Assembly: GCA_018241445.1 (NCBI GenBank)
Contig: JAFEDT010000018.1
Span: forward strand, 124,001-188,000
Origin: Pseudomonadota bacterium
GTDB taxonomy: Bacteria; Pseudomonadota; Gammaproteobacteria; Steroidobacterales; Steroidobacteraceae
Reading direction: 5' to 3'
Length of the DNA: 64,000 bases
Part shown: piece by piece, positions 43,352 to 53,408 of the stretch
Layout of the letters: every line of letters begins with the position of its first letter
Numbering within the stretch: position 1 is the stretch's first letter
Made by a program: the position numbers and the translations under genes
Notes under the pieces: generated by a model
What the model saw: the letters and a program-made list of their open reading frames with translations, nothing else
What the model was told of the DNA's origin: nothing
Databases searched by the model: none

Positions 43352-44265
43352 GGTCGAAACCGTTCCTCGTTGTGCCACCTCAAGTACTCTCGTGCCGGCC
43401 TGCTGGAGTTGTCAGCTGGCTGAACCCGGAGCGGGTGCCCGTGATAGGCGTAATACTCGCGGCCATTGTGCCAGTCCGATTTCAGCCGTGAGCTTACCTC
43501 CACTTGCAGGTCAGGCGTTACCGTCACATACCCAAGATCAAACAGCTTGTGGAGATCGGAGCGCAGCAACAGGCCATTTCTCACGAGGTGAGGGCCGTTG
43601 TCTGCGTACGGTCTGATGTGTGCCGCCTCAAGTACCGGCAATGTCTTTTCACCGGTGATGGCGCAACGGCGCTCGTACGCTTCGGTGACAAGAACTCTGA
43701 ATCCTCCCTGTCCGAGTCGGCCCCGCGTCAGGTACTCAGTGCCGTATCTCGTCCGAGGGTCTGGCTCAAGCACATCCAAAGGACAGTACTTCTCAAGGGT
43801 CTCGCGGACGGCCACCCAGAGAGTCTGCCCGTCTGCGGCATCCGTATCGAACGTTTTCCCTTGAACTATGTTTGGAGCCCAGCCGGGAGGAGCGGGGACC
43901 CATGAGGACCTCGGAAAGAAGAAGGGCTCCGCCAGGATGTTGCAGCCAATCAGAGGATCGAGCGTGTCATCGTTACGGCGATACTGCCGTACACGGGATC
44001 GCAGCGCCTCAAAGGAGGGGACGCCATTTTTTTCCGCGAATGCTTCCCAGGCCAGGGACGCAGGTAGTGCGGAATAGCGGACAAAATAGCCCCCGCCGAC
44101 GATGAAATTGTCGGGACTATGCAGCTTGAAGAGAAAGAGCCCGCCGGGATCGAGGACACGGAACGCCCGCGTGCCGCTCGGCTGCCAGAAATTTGCCTCG
44201 TCCGGCTTGCGGTCAGCGAGGAACTGGTACCAGTTCTTGTCGGTAACGCCGACCCAGAATCGCAT
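43348..44265 (-). CDS. HNH endonuclease with N-terminal EVE/PUA-like domain
   Basis: 305 residues. The N-terminal half (WYQFLADRKPDEANFWQPSG, LDPGGLFLFKLHSPDNFIVGGGYF) resembles EVE/PUA-like modified-base-reading domains found in HNH restriction-type proteins. The C-terminal HNH domain has CAITGE, AAHIRPYADNGPHLVRNGLLL and DLHKLFD. This architecture suggests a modification-dependent restriction-like nuclease (inference). Coupled to a MazG-like gene; lower GC than the neighbours. Confidence 0.8.
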   Translation of the reverse strand: MRFWVGVTDKNWYQFLADRKPDEANFWQPSGTRAFRVLDPGGLFLFKLHSPDNFIVGGGYFVRYSALPASLAWEAFAEKNGVPSFEALRSRVRQYRRNDDTLDPLIGCNILAEPFFFPRSSWVPAPPGWAPNIVQGKTFDTDAADGQTLWVAVRETLEKYCPLDVLEPDPRTRYGTEYLTRGRLGQGGFRVLVTEAYERRCAITGEKTLPVLEAAHIRPYADNGPHLVRNGLLLRSDLHKLFDLGYVTVTPDLQVEVSSRLKSDWHNGREYYAYHGHPLRVQPADNSSRPAREYLRWHNEERFRP

Positions 44266-44491
44266 GCCCTTACCTCAGCCCATTCCGAAAGCTAAGCCTC
44301 GTGCTTGTCTAAGAGTATCCGATTGAGTTGGGGTCAATTGTAAACCCGAAAGCATCTGCATTCCCTGCTGGCTGGCGTGAACCACCCGCCGCTCGCCAGG
44401 GTAGAGTTCCCCAGTTTCCCCTGGCGGCAAAGTGGTAGCGGACCGAGCTTCACCTCATCTATTGCGAGCGCTTTTTCGCGCTGCGTGTGAT

Positions 44492-44508
44492 ATGGGCCCG
44501 GTAGGATT
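44492..44508 (-). repeat. partial copy of the tRNA-Ile2 3' end
   Basis: ATGGGCCCGGTAGGATT is identical to 44693-44709, which covers the last 16 bases of the tRNA gene plus one flanking base. The copy is in the same orientation 201 bases away. Such 3'-end duplications are typical of tRNA-targeted integration (att-like). Confidence 0.6.
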
Positions 44509-44512
44509 GCTC

Positions 44513-44595
44513 GCGGGCTGGCGCCCGCTCGTCCCTCGCTTGCGCTCGGGACCGCCGGCCCGGAGCGCCGGCGTCCTCGCCGCCGCCGCGGCGGC
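44513..44595. repeat. cluster of four consecutive hairpins
   Basis: Four GC-rich hairpins follow one another: GCGGGC/GCCCGC (44513-44528), GTCCC/GGGAC (44531-44552), GCCGGC/GCCGGC (44554-44572) and GCCGCC/GGCGGC (44579-44595). They are bordered by tRNA-derived fragments. No coding potential is convincing. It may be a small interspersed palindromic element. Confidence 0.55.
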
Positions 44596-44617
44596 TCGTC
44601 GAACCTGCTTGCTCATT

Positions 44618-44656
44618 GTCGTAGGTTCGAATCCCTGTCGCCTGCTCCGGCCCTCC
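44618..44656 (+). repeat. T-arm-like tRNA fragment in inverse orientation
   Basis: GTCGTAGGTTCGAATCC (44618-44634) is the exact inverted copy of the tRNA-Ile2 T-arm at 44705-44721, followed by a degenerate acceptor-like tail. No 5' half of a tRNA is present, so it is a fragment. Confidence 0.5.
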
Positions 44657-44693
44657 GATTTCTATACGCAGCTGCCTGTTTCGATGTCGGAAA

Positions 44694-45003
44694 TGGGCCC
44701 GGTAGGATTCGAACCTACGACCAAGGGATTCACTGTGCCCCGGAGTTTCCGCCGGGAGTGGACTATCTCTTCACCCGCGCAAGAAGCGTGAGGGTGCGGG
44801 ACGCTCCAGCCTGTCATCAAGGGCACTGCAGCCCTCAGGTAGTCTCTGCACCTTCCGCCGGTGTACCGGCGGCTTGGCTCAGGGTTGCCATGGGGACCGC
44901 CCCCGAAGGTTTCCCTGAATTCATCCCGTTACACTGCGCGTGTTTCCACGCGCAGGCACCATTGTCGATGAGTCCCCTGCACTAACCGCTGTGCTACAGG
45001 CCC
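44694..45003 (-). tRNA. tRNA-Ile2 (anticodon CAU), split by a group I intron
   Basis: The exons are 45003-44968 (36 nt) and 44730-44694 (37 nt). Joined, they fold into a standard cloverleaf: acceptor GGGCCTG/CGGGCCC with A73, D-stem GCAC/GTGC, anticodon loop CTCATAA and T-arm GTAGG-TTCGAAT-CCTAC. CCA is not encoded. The sequence around GGTTAGTGCAGG and TCATAATC with CTTGGTCG resembles tRNA-Ile2 (whose C34 is converted to lysidine by TilS) more than elongator tRNA-Met. The intron interrupts just after the third anticodon base. Confidence 0.88.
44731..44967 (-). other. group I self-splicing intron in tRNA-Ile2
   Basis: 237 nt between CAU and AAUCCC of the anticodon loop. The 5' exon CAU can pair with GUG of the internal guide (GGTGCCTGCGCG), giving the U-G pair at the splice site. 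Catalytic-core sequences of the Azoarcus type are visible: GGCAACCCTGAGCCAAGCC, GGTGCAGAGACTA (R/P7 side) and GAAGAGATAGTCC (S), and the last base is G. It encodes no protein. The Azoarcus group I ribozyme occupies the same tRNA and loop. Confidence 0.88.
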
Positions 45004-45130
45004 GACCGCCGCGGATTGTAGCAGCCGTGCGCCCGGCGCGGCAGCACTTGCGATATCGCGGTGTGACGCTAGCATGTCTGCCCTGCCGTCCGTTGGCAGC
45101 CGGCCGCAGCGGCGCTCCAGGAGACCAAGC

Positions 45131-45739
45131 ATGCTGAAGCTCTACTACATGCCCGGCGCCTGCTCGCTGGCATCCAACATCGCCCTGCGTGAGGCCGGCG
45201 TGCCCTTCGAACTGGTGAAGGTGGACCGCAAGACCAGGACTGCCGGTGGCAGGGATTACCTGACGATCAACGGCAAGGGCTACGTTCCGGCGCTGCAGCT
45301 GGACAGCGGCGAGGTGCTGACGGAGAACATCGCGCTGCTCAGCTACATCGCCGACCGCAATCCGGCCGCGAAGCTGGCGCCTCCTGCGGGCAGCATGGAG
45401 CGTTACCGGTTGCTGGAGTGGCTGGCTTTCATCAGCACCGAGATCCACAAGTCCTTCACCCCGTTCTTCAAGCCGGATACGACCGACGCGGCGCGCGAGT
45501 CCGCACGCGCCAACCTGACCCTGCGGCTGGGTTGGGCGGACCAGGCGCTCGGTGACAAGCCCTGCCTGATGGGCGGGCAGTACACGGTGGCGGACAGCTA
45601 CCTGTTCACCATCCTGGGCTGGGCGGTGCACGTCAAATACGACCTGGCGCCCTTTCCGCACCTGCAGGGGCTGCAGGGGCGCGTCGCGTCGCGGCCGCAC
45701 ACCCAGGCGGCGCTCAAGGCGGAAGGACTGCTGAAATAA
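45131..45739 (+). CDS. glutathione S-transferase (GstA-like)
   Basis: 202 residues. N-terminal domain MLKLYYMPGACSLASNIALREAG (the ACSL motif of beta-class GSTs with catalytic Cys10), GYVPALQLDSGEVLTENIALLSYIAD, then helical C-terminus with YTVADSYLFTILGW. AGGAGA lies six bases before the ATG at 45131. Starts 128 bases beyond the tRNA-Ile2 gene on the opposite strand. Confidence 0.9.
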   Translation: MLKLYYMPGACSLASNIALREAGVPFELVKVDRKTRTAGGRDYLTINGKGYVPALQLDSGEVLTENIALLSYIADRNPAAKLAPPAGSMERYRLLEWLAFISTEIHKSFTPFFKPDTTDAARESARANLTLRLGWADQALGDKPCLMGGQYTVADSYLFTILGWAVHVKYDLAPFPHLQGLQGRVASRPHTQAALKAEGLLK

Positions 45740-45831
45740 ACAGTGTCGGCGCCAAGCCGCAGCGGCCCTGGGGCCGTTTGCTGCTAACATCGGCGCCCTT
45801 CGGCAAGGGTTTGCAAACGCAAGAGGATGCA

Positions 45832-46032
45832 ATGGCTACCAAACTCAGCAAGCAGTTGAAGCGCGAGATCGACGTGGACGGCAAGCCCTACATGATCACC
45901 TTGTCCCCGGAGGGCGTGAAACTCACCGAGAAGGGCAAGCGGCTCGGCCCGGAGCACACCTGGAAGGAACTGCTGGGGGTCGAGGCTGGTGGCGCGTCGC
46001 CTGCTGGCGGGAGCGGCTTTTCCGGGAGCTGA
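45832..46032 (+). CDS. small conserved hypothetical protein
   Basis: 66 residues: MATKLSKQLKREIDVDGKPYMITLSPEGVKLTEKGKRLG and a Gly/Ser-rich tail. AGAGGA precedes the ATG at 45832. The KLTEKGKR-type ending is seen in small proteobacterial proteins of unknown function. A DUF4404 gene follows 41 bases later. Confidence 0.65.
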   Translation: MATKLSKQLKREIDVDGKPYMITLSPEGVKLTEKGKRLGPEHTWKELLGVEAGGASPAGGSGFSGS

Positions 46033-46073
46033 TCGGTCAGCCCGGCTTGAGCGCCCGGATGCCTGGGAGGCCC

Positions 46074-46334
46074 ATGGCAGAGGACAACCTGCGCGAACTG
46101 ATGAGCCGCCTGCGCCAGCACCTCGCGGCATCGGAGTCGATCGACGACGCGACCCGGGCCAATCTCAGCCAGGTGCTGCACGAAATCGATGCGCGCCTGG
46201 GGCCGGGCGAGCCGCCGCCGGCGACGCACCTGCCGAGACTGGAAGCGCTGGCGGTAAGGTTCGAAGCAGGGCATCCGGCCCTGGCCGAAGCGCTGCGCGA
46301 AGTGGTCGATGCCCTGGGGAAGGCGGGCCTTTGA
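46074..46334 (+). CDS. DUF4404 family protein
   Basis: 86 residues, helical: MAEDNLRELMSRLRQHLAASESIDDATRANLSQVLHEIDARL and VRFEAGHPALAEALREVVDALGKAG, the conserved ending of DUF4404. GGGAGG lies about five bases before the ATG. Function unknown. Confidence 0.78.
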   Translation: MAEDNLRELMSRLRQHLAASESIDDATRANLSQVLHEIDARLGPGEPPPATHLPRLEALAVRFEAGHPALAEALREVVDALGKAGL

Positions 46335-46454
46335 AGCTATCAAGCGGCGCGAGAGCGTAGCCAGGCACAGGGATGTGCCCGCCGCCGCAGGTGCTAATAC
46401 TCGGCCCATCCCTGGGCCTCGCCCCTGCGGGGCCGCCTGCTAACGCCGGCGTTC

Positions 46455-46473
46455 AAGCCGGCATCCTGCCGGC

Positions 46474-46475
<2 letters not shown>
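46455..46475 (-). terminator. terminator candidate after rpoD
   Basis: AAGCCGGC-ATCCT-GCCGGCTT is a perfect eight-base-pair inverted repeat overlapping the rpoD stop codon. On the minus strand it is followed by TTGAA rather than a long T-run. A further GC-rich inverted repeat lies downstream. Moderate evidence. Confidence 0.45.
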
Positions 46476-48648
<2,173 letters not shown>

Positions 48649-48768
48649 GTTGTCGCGGAAAGCTATAGCCTGAGTTACCCCTGATGTGCTGCCGGTACCG
48701 GACAGCGCAAGGGCATCAAGGCAAAGGGCGCAATTTTATTTGACTTGAAGCAAATCGCCAAATCGGGC

Positions 48769-50592
48769 TCAGGCCCCGCCTGGGTTGCCGGCCAGCTTCT
48801 TGATAAGTGATTGAAATTCCTTGAGTTCATCCTGGTTCAGCTGGTCTGCCCGGGCTTGCAGGGCGTCAAGCCGCGTGCTCAGCGCCTCGTGGGCCAGTTT
48901 GACCAGTGCGGCGCGCAGCTCCGCGGCGGCACCCCCCGCATCCGGTATGACCTCCTCACGGGCCAGGAGTTTGCGCAGGGACTCCTGTTCCTCACGCCCC
49001 GCCCAGCGCTCGATCACCTGCGCCGGAATCTGCGCCGGGCGCTCACGCAGGCTGTCCAGCAGCTCGCGCAGCAGTGCTACGCCTGCCTCCGTGGAATCGT
49101 CCAGGCCACGGCGTTCGCTTGCCGTGACCTCGGCGGCGATCACCGGGTGGTGCAGCAGGCGTACGATGGCCTGCCTGACCAGGCCGCCACGGCCACCCGA
49201 TGTGCTGCGGCGCGCGGGCGGCCCGGGGCGCGCCTTCGGCGCCGCGCCACGACCCTCCTCAGCCGCTCCCGCCGTGGAGCCGGACGACTCGCGGGCGTCC
49301 CATAACTGTTCCAGCCGCTGCGGCGGCAGACCGACGACCTGCGCCAGCCGCCCCAGCAGCAGTTCGCGGAAGACCCCCGCGGGCAGGCGCGCGAATAGCG
49401 GCTGGGCGTTGGCGGCAAAGCGGGCACGTCCGTCGGCATGCTGCAGGTCGCTTTGCTCGGACAACTCGCGCACCAGGTATTCCGACAGCGGCAGCGCCTG
49501 TTGCAGCCTGGCGGTGAAGGCTTCGGCGCCTTCCTCCCCGACCAGCGAGTCAGGATCGTGCCCGTCGGGCAGGAACAGGAAGCGCAGCTGGCGGCCCTCG
49601 CGCGCCTCGGGCAGCGCCTGTTGCAGGGCGCGCCACGCGGCCGCACGTCCTGCGCGGTCGCCATCGAAGGCGAACACCACCTCGGGGACGACGCGGAACA
49701 TGCGCCGCAGGTGTTCCGCTGTCGTGGCGGTACCGAGTGTCGCCACCGCGTAGTCGATGCCGGCCTGGTGCAGGCGTACGGCATCCATATAACCCTCAAC
49801 CACCAGCAGCCGGGTGAGCTGGCGGCGTGCGCGCCGCGTCTCGTACAGGCCGTACAGCTCGCGCCCCTTGTGAAACAGCAGCGTCTCGGGCGAGTTCAGG
49901 TACTTGGGCTCACCCGCATCGATGATCCGGCCGCCGAAGGCGATCACCCGCCCGCGTGCATCGCGGATGGGAAACATGATGCGGTCGCGGAAGCGGTCGT
50001 AGTAGCGCTCGCCGCCGTGACTGGCGCCGCGTTCGCGCTCCACGATCAGTCCCGCGTCCGTCAGCAGGCGCCGCCCGCTGTCGCTGCCACCGAAGCGCCG
50101 CAGCAGGTCGTTCCAGGAGTTGGCCGCATAGCCGATGCCGAACTGCGCGACGGTCGCCTCCGTCAGAGCGCGCCCCTGCACGTAGGCGCGCGCACGCGGC
50201 TCCGCCGCCAGGGTGACACGGAAGTGCTCCGCGACCTTTTCCATCAGGGCGTAGAGCGACTCGTCGGCGCGCCGGGCGCCGCTGTCGCCGCCGGCGTCGC
50301 GCGGAACCTCCAGGCCGATGCGCTGCGCCAGCTCCTCGACCGCCTCCGGGAACGGCAGGTGGTCGTGCTCCATCAGGAATCCGAGCGCCGTGCCGTGCTT
50401 GCCGCAGCCGAAGCAGTGGAAGAACTGCTTGTCGGGACTGACCCAGAACGAAGGGGTCTTCTCGTCGTGGAACGGGCAGCAGGCCTTGTACTCGCGGCCG
50501 GCTTTCTTCAGTTGCACGCGCGAGCCGATCACCTCGACGATGTCGGCGCGGGCGATCAGCTCATCGAGGAATTGCTGGGGGATGCGGGCCAT
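48769..50592 (-). CDS. dnaG: DNA primase DnaG
   Basis: 607 residues. N-terminal CHC2 zinc-binding domain (YKACCPFHDEKTPSFWVSPDKQFFHCFGCG), TOPRIM catalytic core (LLVVEGYMDAVRLHQAGIDYAVATLGTA; FAFDGDRAGRAAAWRAL), and the C-terminal DnaB-interacting helical domain. It makes RNA primers at the replication fork. Spacing to yqeY upstream is 49 bases; to rpoD downstream 120 bases. Confidence 0.96.
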   Translation of the reverse strand: MARIPQQFLDELIARADIVEVIGSRVQLKKAGREYKACCPFHDEKTPSFWVSPDKQFFHCFGCGKHGTALGFLMEHDHLPFPEAVEELAQRIGLEVPRDAGGDSGARRADESLYALMEKVAEHFRVTLAAEPRARAYVQGRALTEATVAQFGIGYAANSWNDLLRRFGGSDSGRRLLTDAGLIVERERGASHGGERYYDRFRDRIMFPIRDARGRVIAFGGRIIDAGEPKYLNSPETLLFHKGRELYGLYETRRARRQLTRLLVVEGYMDAVRLHQAGIDYAVATLGTATTAEHLRRMFRVVPEVVFAFDGDRAGRAAAWRALQQALPEAREGRQLRFLFLPDGHDPDSLVGEEGAEAFTARLQQALPLSEYLVRELSEQSDLQHADGRARFAANAQPLFARLPAGVFRELLLGRLAQVVGLPPQRLEQLWDARESSGSTAGAAEEGRGAAPKARPGPPARRSTSGGRGGLVRQAIVRLLHHPVIAAEVTASERRGLDDSTEAGVALLRELLDSLRERPAQIPAQVIERWAGREEQESLRKLLAREEVIPDAGGAAAELRAALVKLAHEALSTRLDALQARADQLNQDELKEFQSLIKKLAGNPGGA

Positions 50593-50641
50593 GGGCCTTG
50601 AGTGGCCGCGCGCCCCGCTTAGGGCGAGGCCGACCGGGCCT

Positions 50642-51085
50642 TCAGCCGAGTCTGGCCTTGATGCGCGCGCTCACCGCGCCCATGTCGGCGCGCCCCTGGG
50701 CCTTGGGCTTCACGGCCGCCATGACCTTGCCCATGTCCTTCACCGAGGCGGCGCCGGTGCTGGCGATTGCCTCGCCGATGAGCGCATCCAGTTCCGCCTC
50801 GCTCATCTGTGCCGGCAGGTATTGCTGCAGCACCGCGATCTCGGCGCTCTCGCGCGCCACCAGGTCGGCGCGGCCGCCGCTCTCGAACTGGGTGATGGCC
50901 TCGCGGCGCTGCTTGATCATCTTTTCCAGCACCGCGAGCACCTGGGGGTCGTCGAGCGTGATGCGCTCGTCGACTTCGCGCTGTTTGATCGCGGCCAGGG
51001 CGAGCCGGATCGTTGCGAGCCGTTCTTTTTCGCCGGCCCGCATCGCGCTCTTCATGTCATCGGTGATGCGATCCCTGAGCGCCAT
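50642..51085 (-). CDS. GatB/YqeY domain protein
   Basis: 147 residues of the YqeY family (LRDRITDDMKSAMRAGEKERLATIRLALAAIKQREVDER; VKDMGKVMAAVKPKAQGRADMGAVSARIKARL). It resembles the tail domain of GatB that binds tRNA, though its role alone is unclear. It is placed between rpsU and dnaG, the usual position in Gammaproteobacteria and others. Confidence 0.93.
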   Translation of the reverse strand: MALRDRITDDMKSAMRAGEKERLATIRLALAAIKQREVDERITLDDPQVLAVLEKMIKQRREAITQFESGGRADLVARESAEIAVLQQYLPAQMSEAELDALIGEAIASTGAASVKDMGKVMAAVKPKAQGRADMGAVSARIKARLG

Positions 51086-51097
51086 GAGGACTTGATG

Positions 51098-51307
51098 TCA
51101 GCGCGAGCCGCGCGAAGGGTCGCGCGAAACGCGCTTCATGTGGCGCTTGATGGCCGCGGCCTTCTTGCGCTTGCGCTCCTGGGTGGGCTTCTCGTAGAAC
51201 TCCCGGCGCCGCAGTTCCGTCAGGATGCCGGCCTTCTCGCATGCGCGCTTGAAGCGCCGCAGGGCGGCATCGAAGTACTCGTTCTCGCGGACACGGACGC
51301 TCGGCAT
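51098..51307 (-). CDS. rpsU: 30S ribosomal protein S21
   Basis: 69 residues: PSVRVRENEYFDAALRRFKRACEKAG, RRREFYEKPTQERKRKKAAAIKRH. Complete and typical. First gene of the macromolecular synthesis operon, transcribed away from tsaD. Confidence 0.97.
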   Translation of the reverse strand: MPSVRVRENEYFDAALRRFKRACEKAGILTELRRREFYEKPTQERKRKKAAAIKRHMKRVSRDPSRGSR

Positions 51308-51410
51308 CGAAACCTCGGATGGGCAGAATTGGGACCGGCCCCCAATCGGGGGCGGGGGATTCTAAAGGAGCGCCGTGGCAAAGGCAAAACGCCTTACAAT
51401 TCCCTCACCC

Positions 51411-52442
51411 ATGCGCATCCTGGCCCTGGAATCCTCCTGCGACGAGAGTGCCGCCGCGGTGCTGGACGGGGCGCGGGGCCTCCTGGCGCATGAACTCTAC
51501 AGCCAGGTGGAACTGCATCGCGCCTACGGTGGGGTGGTTCCGGAGCTGGCGTCGCGCGATCACGTGCGGCGCCTGCTGCCGCTGGTGCAGCGGGTGCTGG
51601 CAGCCGCGCACACCACCCCCGCGCAGCTGCAGGGGGTGGCCTACACCGCGGGTCCGGGCCTGATCGGCGCCCTGCTTTCGGGGGCCGCACTGGGGCGCAG
51701 CCTGGCCTATGCCTGGGGTCTTCCAGCCATCGCCGTGCACCACCTGGAGGGCCACCTGCTGGCGCCGCTGCTGGAGCCGCAACCCCCACCGTTCCCGCAC
51801 GTCGCCCTGCTGGTGTCCGGGGGCCATACCCTGCTGATCCACGTGCGGGGCATCGGGCGCTACGAGGTGCTGGGGGAGAGCCGCGACGACGCCGCCGGGG
51901 AGGCCTTCGACAAGACGGCCAAGCTCCTGGGCCTGCCTTATCCCGGCGGGCCTCAGCTGGCGGAGCTGGCCGCCTCCGGCAGGCCAGGCGCCTGGCGGTT
52001 TCCGCGTCCGATGCTGGACCGGCCCGGGCTGGAGTTCAGTTTCTCGGGCCTGAAGACCGCGGTGCGCCTGGTGGTCCAGGGACGGCAGCTGGATGAGGCG
52101 GGGCGCGCCGACGTGGCGCGCGGGGTTGAGGACGCGATCGTCGACACCCTGATCGCCAAGGCACTGCGCGCGCTGGAACAGACGGACTGCCACGACCTGG
52201 TCGTGTCGGGAGGGGTCAGTGCCAACCGCAGCCTGCGCGAGCGCCTGCGGGCCGCCGCCGCCTCCGCCGGCGCGCGCGTGTACTATCCGCGCATCGAATT
52301 CTCCACCGACAACGCCGCGATGATCGCCGTGGCGGGACTGAAACGCCTCGAGGCCGGGCAACATGACACGTTGCAGATCACGGCCCGCGCGCAGTGGCCA
52401 CTCGCGGCGCTCGCGCCACCCACGGCCGCCGCCACCGAATGA
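51411..52442 (+). CDS. tsaD: tRNA N6-adenosine threonylcarbamoyltransferase TsaD
   Basis: 343 residues (E. coli 337). MRILALESSCDES begins the ASKHA fold; HHLEGHLLAP contains the metal-binding histidines; LLVSGGHTLL and VVSGGVSANRSLRE are the nucleotide-binding loops. With TsaB, TsaC and TsaE it makes t6A37 of ANN-decoding tRNAs. A GTG at 51375, preceded by AAAGGAG at only four bases, is an alternative start adding 12 residues; ATG at 51411 matches the family N-terminus. Its TGA overlaps the first ATG of a repeat ladder leading to folB. Confidence 0.95.
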   Translation: MRILALESSCDESAAAVLDGARGLLAHELYSQVELHRAYGGVVPELASRDHVRRLLPLVQRVLAAAHTTPAQLQGVAYTAGPGLIGALLSGAALGRSLAYAWGLPAIAVHHLEGHLLAPLLEPQPPPFPHVALLVSGGHTLLIHVRGIGRYEVLGESRDDAAGEAFDKTAKLLGLPYPGGPQLAELAASGRPGAWRFPRPMLDRPGLEFSFSGLKTAVRLVVQGRQLDEAGRADVARGVEDAIVDTLIAKALRALEQTDCHDLVVSGGVSANRSLRERLRAAAASAGARVYYPRIEFSTDNAAMIAVAGLKRLEAGQHDTLQITARAQWPLAALAPPTAAATE

Positions 52443-52534
52443 CCGACAGCCCATGACCAACAGCCCATGACCAACAGCCCATGACCAACAGCCCATGACC
52501 AACAGCCCATGATCGATATACCATGACCGACAGC
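52437..52534 (+). repeat. 14-base tandem repeat forming overlapping mini-ORFs between tsaD and folB
   Basis: Seven consecutive 14-base units. Units 2-5 are exact copies of CCATGACCAACAGC; unit 1 contains the end of tsaD; unit 6 is diverged; unit 7 holds the folB start. Each unit supplies an ATG that opens a five-codon frame (MTDSP, MTNSP four times, MIDIP) closed by a TGA overlapping the next ATG. The chain thus runs ATGA to ATGA from the tsaD stop to the folB start. No Shine-Dalgarno is present in the repeats. Confidence 0.9.
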
Positions 52535-52924
52535 GCCGGCGACGACCGCATCTTCCTGCGCGGGCTGACCTGCCAGTGCATCATCGGCTTCATCCCGTGG
52601 GAGCGGCGCGTGCAGCAGACCGTGGTGCTCGACCTGGAGCTGCCGGTGGACTGCGCGCGCGCCGCGCGCAGTGACGCGGTCGCCGATACCCTCGACTACA
52701 AGCGGGTCGCCAAGCGCGTGCAGGCCTTCGTCAGCGCCTCGCAGTACCAGCTGGTGGAGACGCTGGCGCAGGAACTCGCGCGGGTGATCCTCGCGGAGTT
52801 CGACGTCCCGTGGGTGCGCATCAGCCTCAACAAGCCCGGCGCCATCCGCAACTCGCGCGACGTCGGCGTCACGATCCGGCGCACGCGCGCCGACCTGGGC
52901 CTGCCAGCCGCGGCCGCGCCCTGA
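52523..52924 (+). CDS. folB: dihydroneopterin aldolase
   Basis: 133 residues. DRIFLRGLTCQCIIGFIPWERRVQQTVVLDLEL is the family start, with the catalytic Glu in IPWE and Lys in YKRVAKRV, and VRISLNKPGAIRNSRDVGVTIRR at the end. Converts dihydroneopterin to 6-hydroxymethyl-dihydropterin in folate synthesis. It has no Shine-Dalgarno; its ATG overlaps the last mini-ORF of the repeat ladder. Overlaps folK by one base (TGATG). Confidence 0.93.
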   Translation: MTDSAGDDRIFLRGLTCQCIIGFIPWERRVQQTVVLDLELPVDCARAARSDAVADTLDYKRVAKRVQAFVSASQYQLVETLAQELARVILAEFDVPWVRISLNKPGAIRNSRDVGVTIRRTRADLGLPAAAAP

Positions 52925-53406
52925 TGCCGCGGGTTTACGTCGCCGCCGGCAGCAACATCGAGCCGCGGCGCCACCTGGCGCAGGCGCTGCAGGCGCTGGC
53001 CCGCGAGTTCCCCGGGCTGTCCACCTCGGAGTGGTACCGCAACCGCGCAGTGGGCTTCGAGGGCGAGGACTTCATCAACCTGGTGGCCGGCTTCGACACC
53101 GCTACCCCAGTGCACGAGGTGCTGGCACGCCTGCACGCGATCGAGACGCTGTGCGGCCGGCCGCGCGCCGCGCCGCGCTGGGCACCGCGCAGCATGGACC
53201 TGGACGTACTGTTGTATGGCGACCTGGTGTGCGACGAACCGGGCCTGAAGCTGCCGCGCCCGGACCTGGTGAAGCGCGCCTACATGCTCGGGCCACTGGC
53301 GGAGCTGGCGCCCCAGGCCATGCATCCGACGTTGCGGCGCACGGTGGGGGAGTTGTGGGCGGCGTTCGACCAGGGCGCGCACCCGCTGCAGCGGGTCGAG
53401 CCTTGA
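52924..53406 (+). CDS. folK: 2-amino-4-hydroxy-6-hydroxymethyldihydropteridine pyrophosphokinase
   Basis: 160 residues: VYVAAGSNIEPRRHLAQAL, RNRAVGFEGEDFINLVAGF, the HPPK signature RWAPRSMDLDVLLYGD with the Mg-binding Asp pair, and PRPDLVKRAYMLGPLAELAP. It adds pyrophosphate to the folB product. Translationally coupled to folB. Confidence 0.94.
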   Translation: MPRVYVAAGSNIEPRRHLAQALQALAREFPGLSTSEWYRNRAVGFEGEDFINLVAGFDTATPVHEVLARLHAIETLCGRPRAAPRWAPRSMDLDVLLYGDLVCDEPGLKLPRPDLVKRAYMLGPLAELAPQAMHPTLRRTVGELWAAFDQGAHPLQRVEP

Positions 53407-53408
53407 GC

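Noticed and set aside
44580..44660. A second complete tRNA gene on the plus strand
   Set aside because: Only a T-arm-like portion is present; the T-stem is mismatched and there is no D-arm or anticodon arm upstream.
44432..44791. A 119-codon frame ending in a VGFEPTTKG-like string
   Set aside because: That string is a well-known spurious translation of tRNA T-arm sequence; the region is tRNA and hairpin DNA.
52437..52534. The 14-base tandem array as a possible CRISPR array
   Set aside because: Units are contiguous with no spacers and far too short; no cas genes are present.
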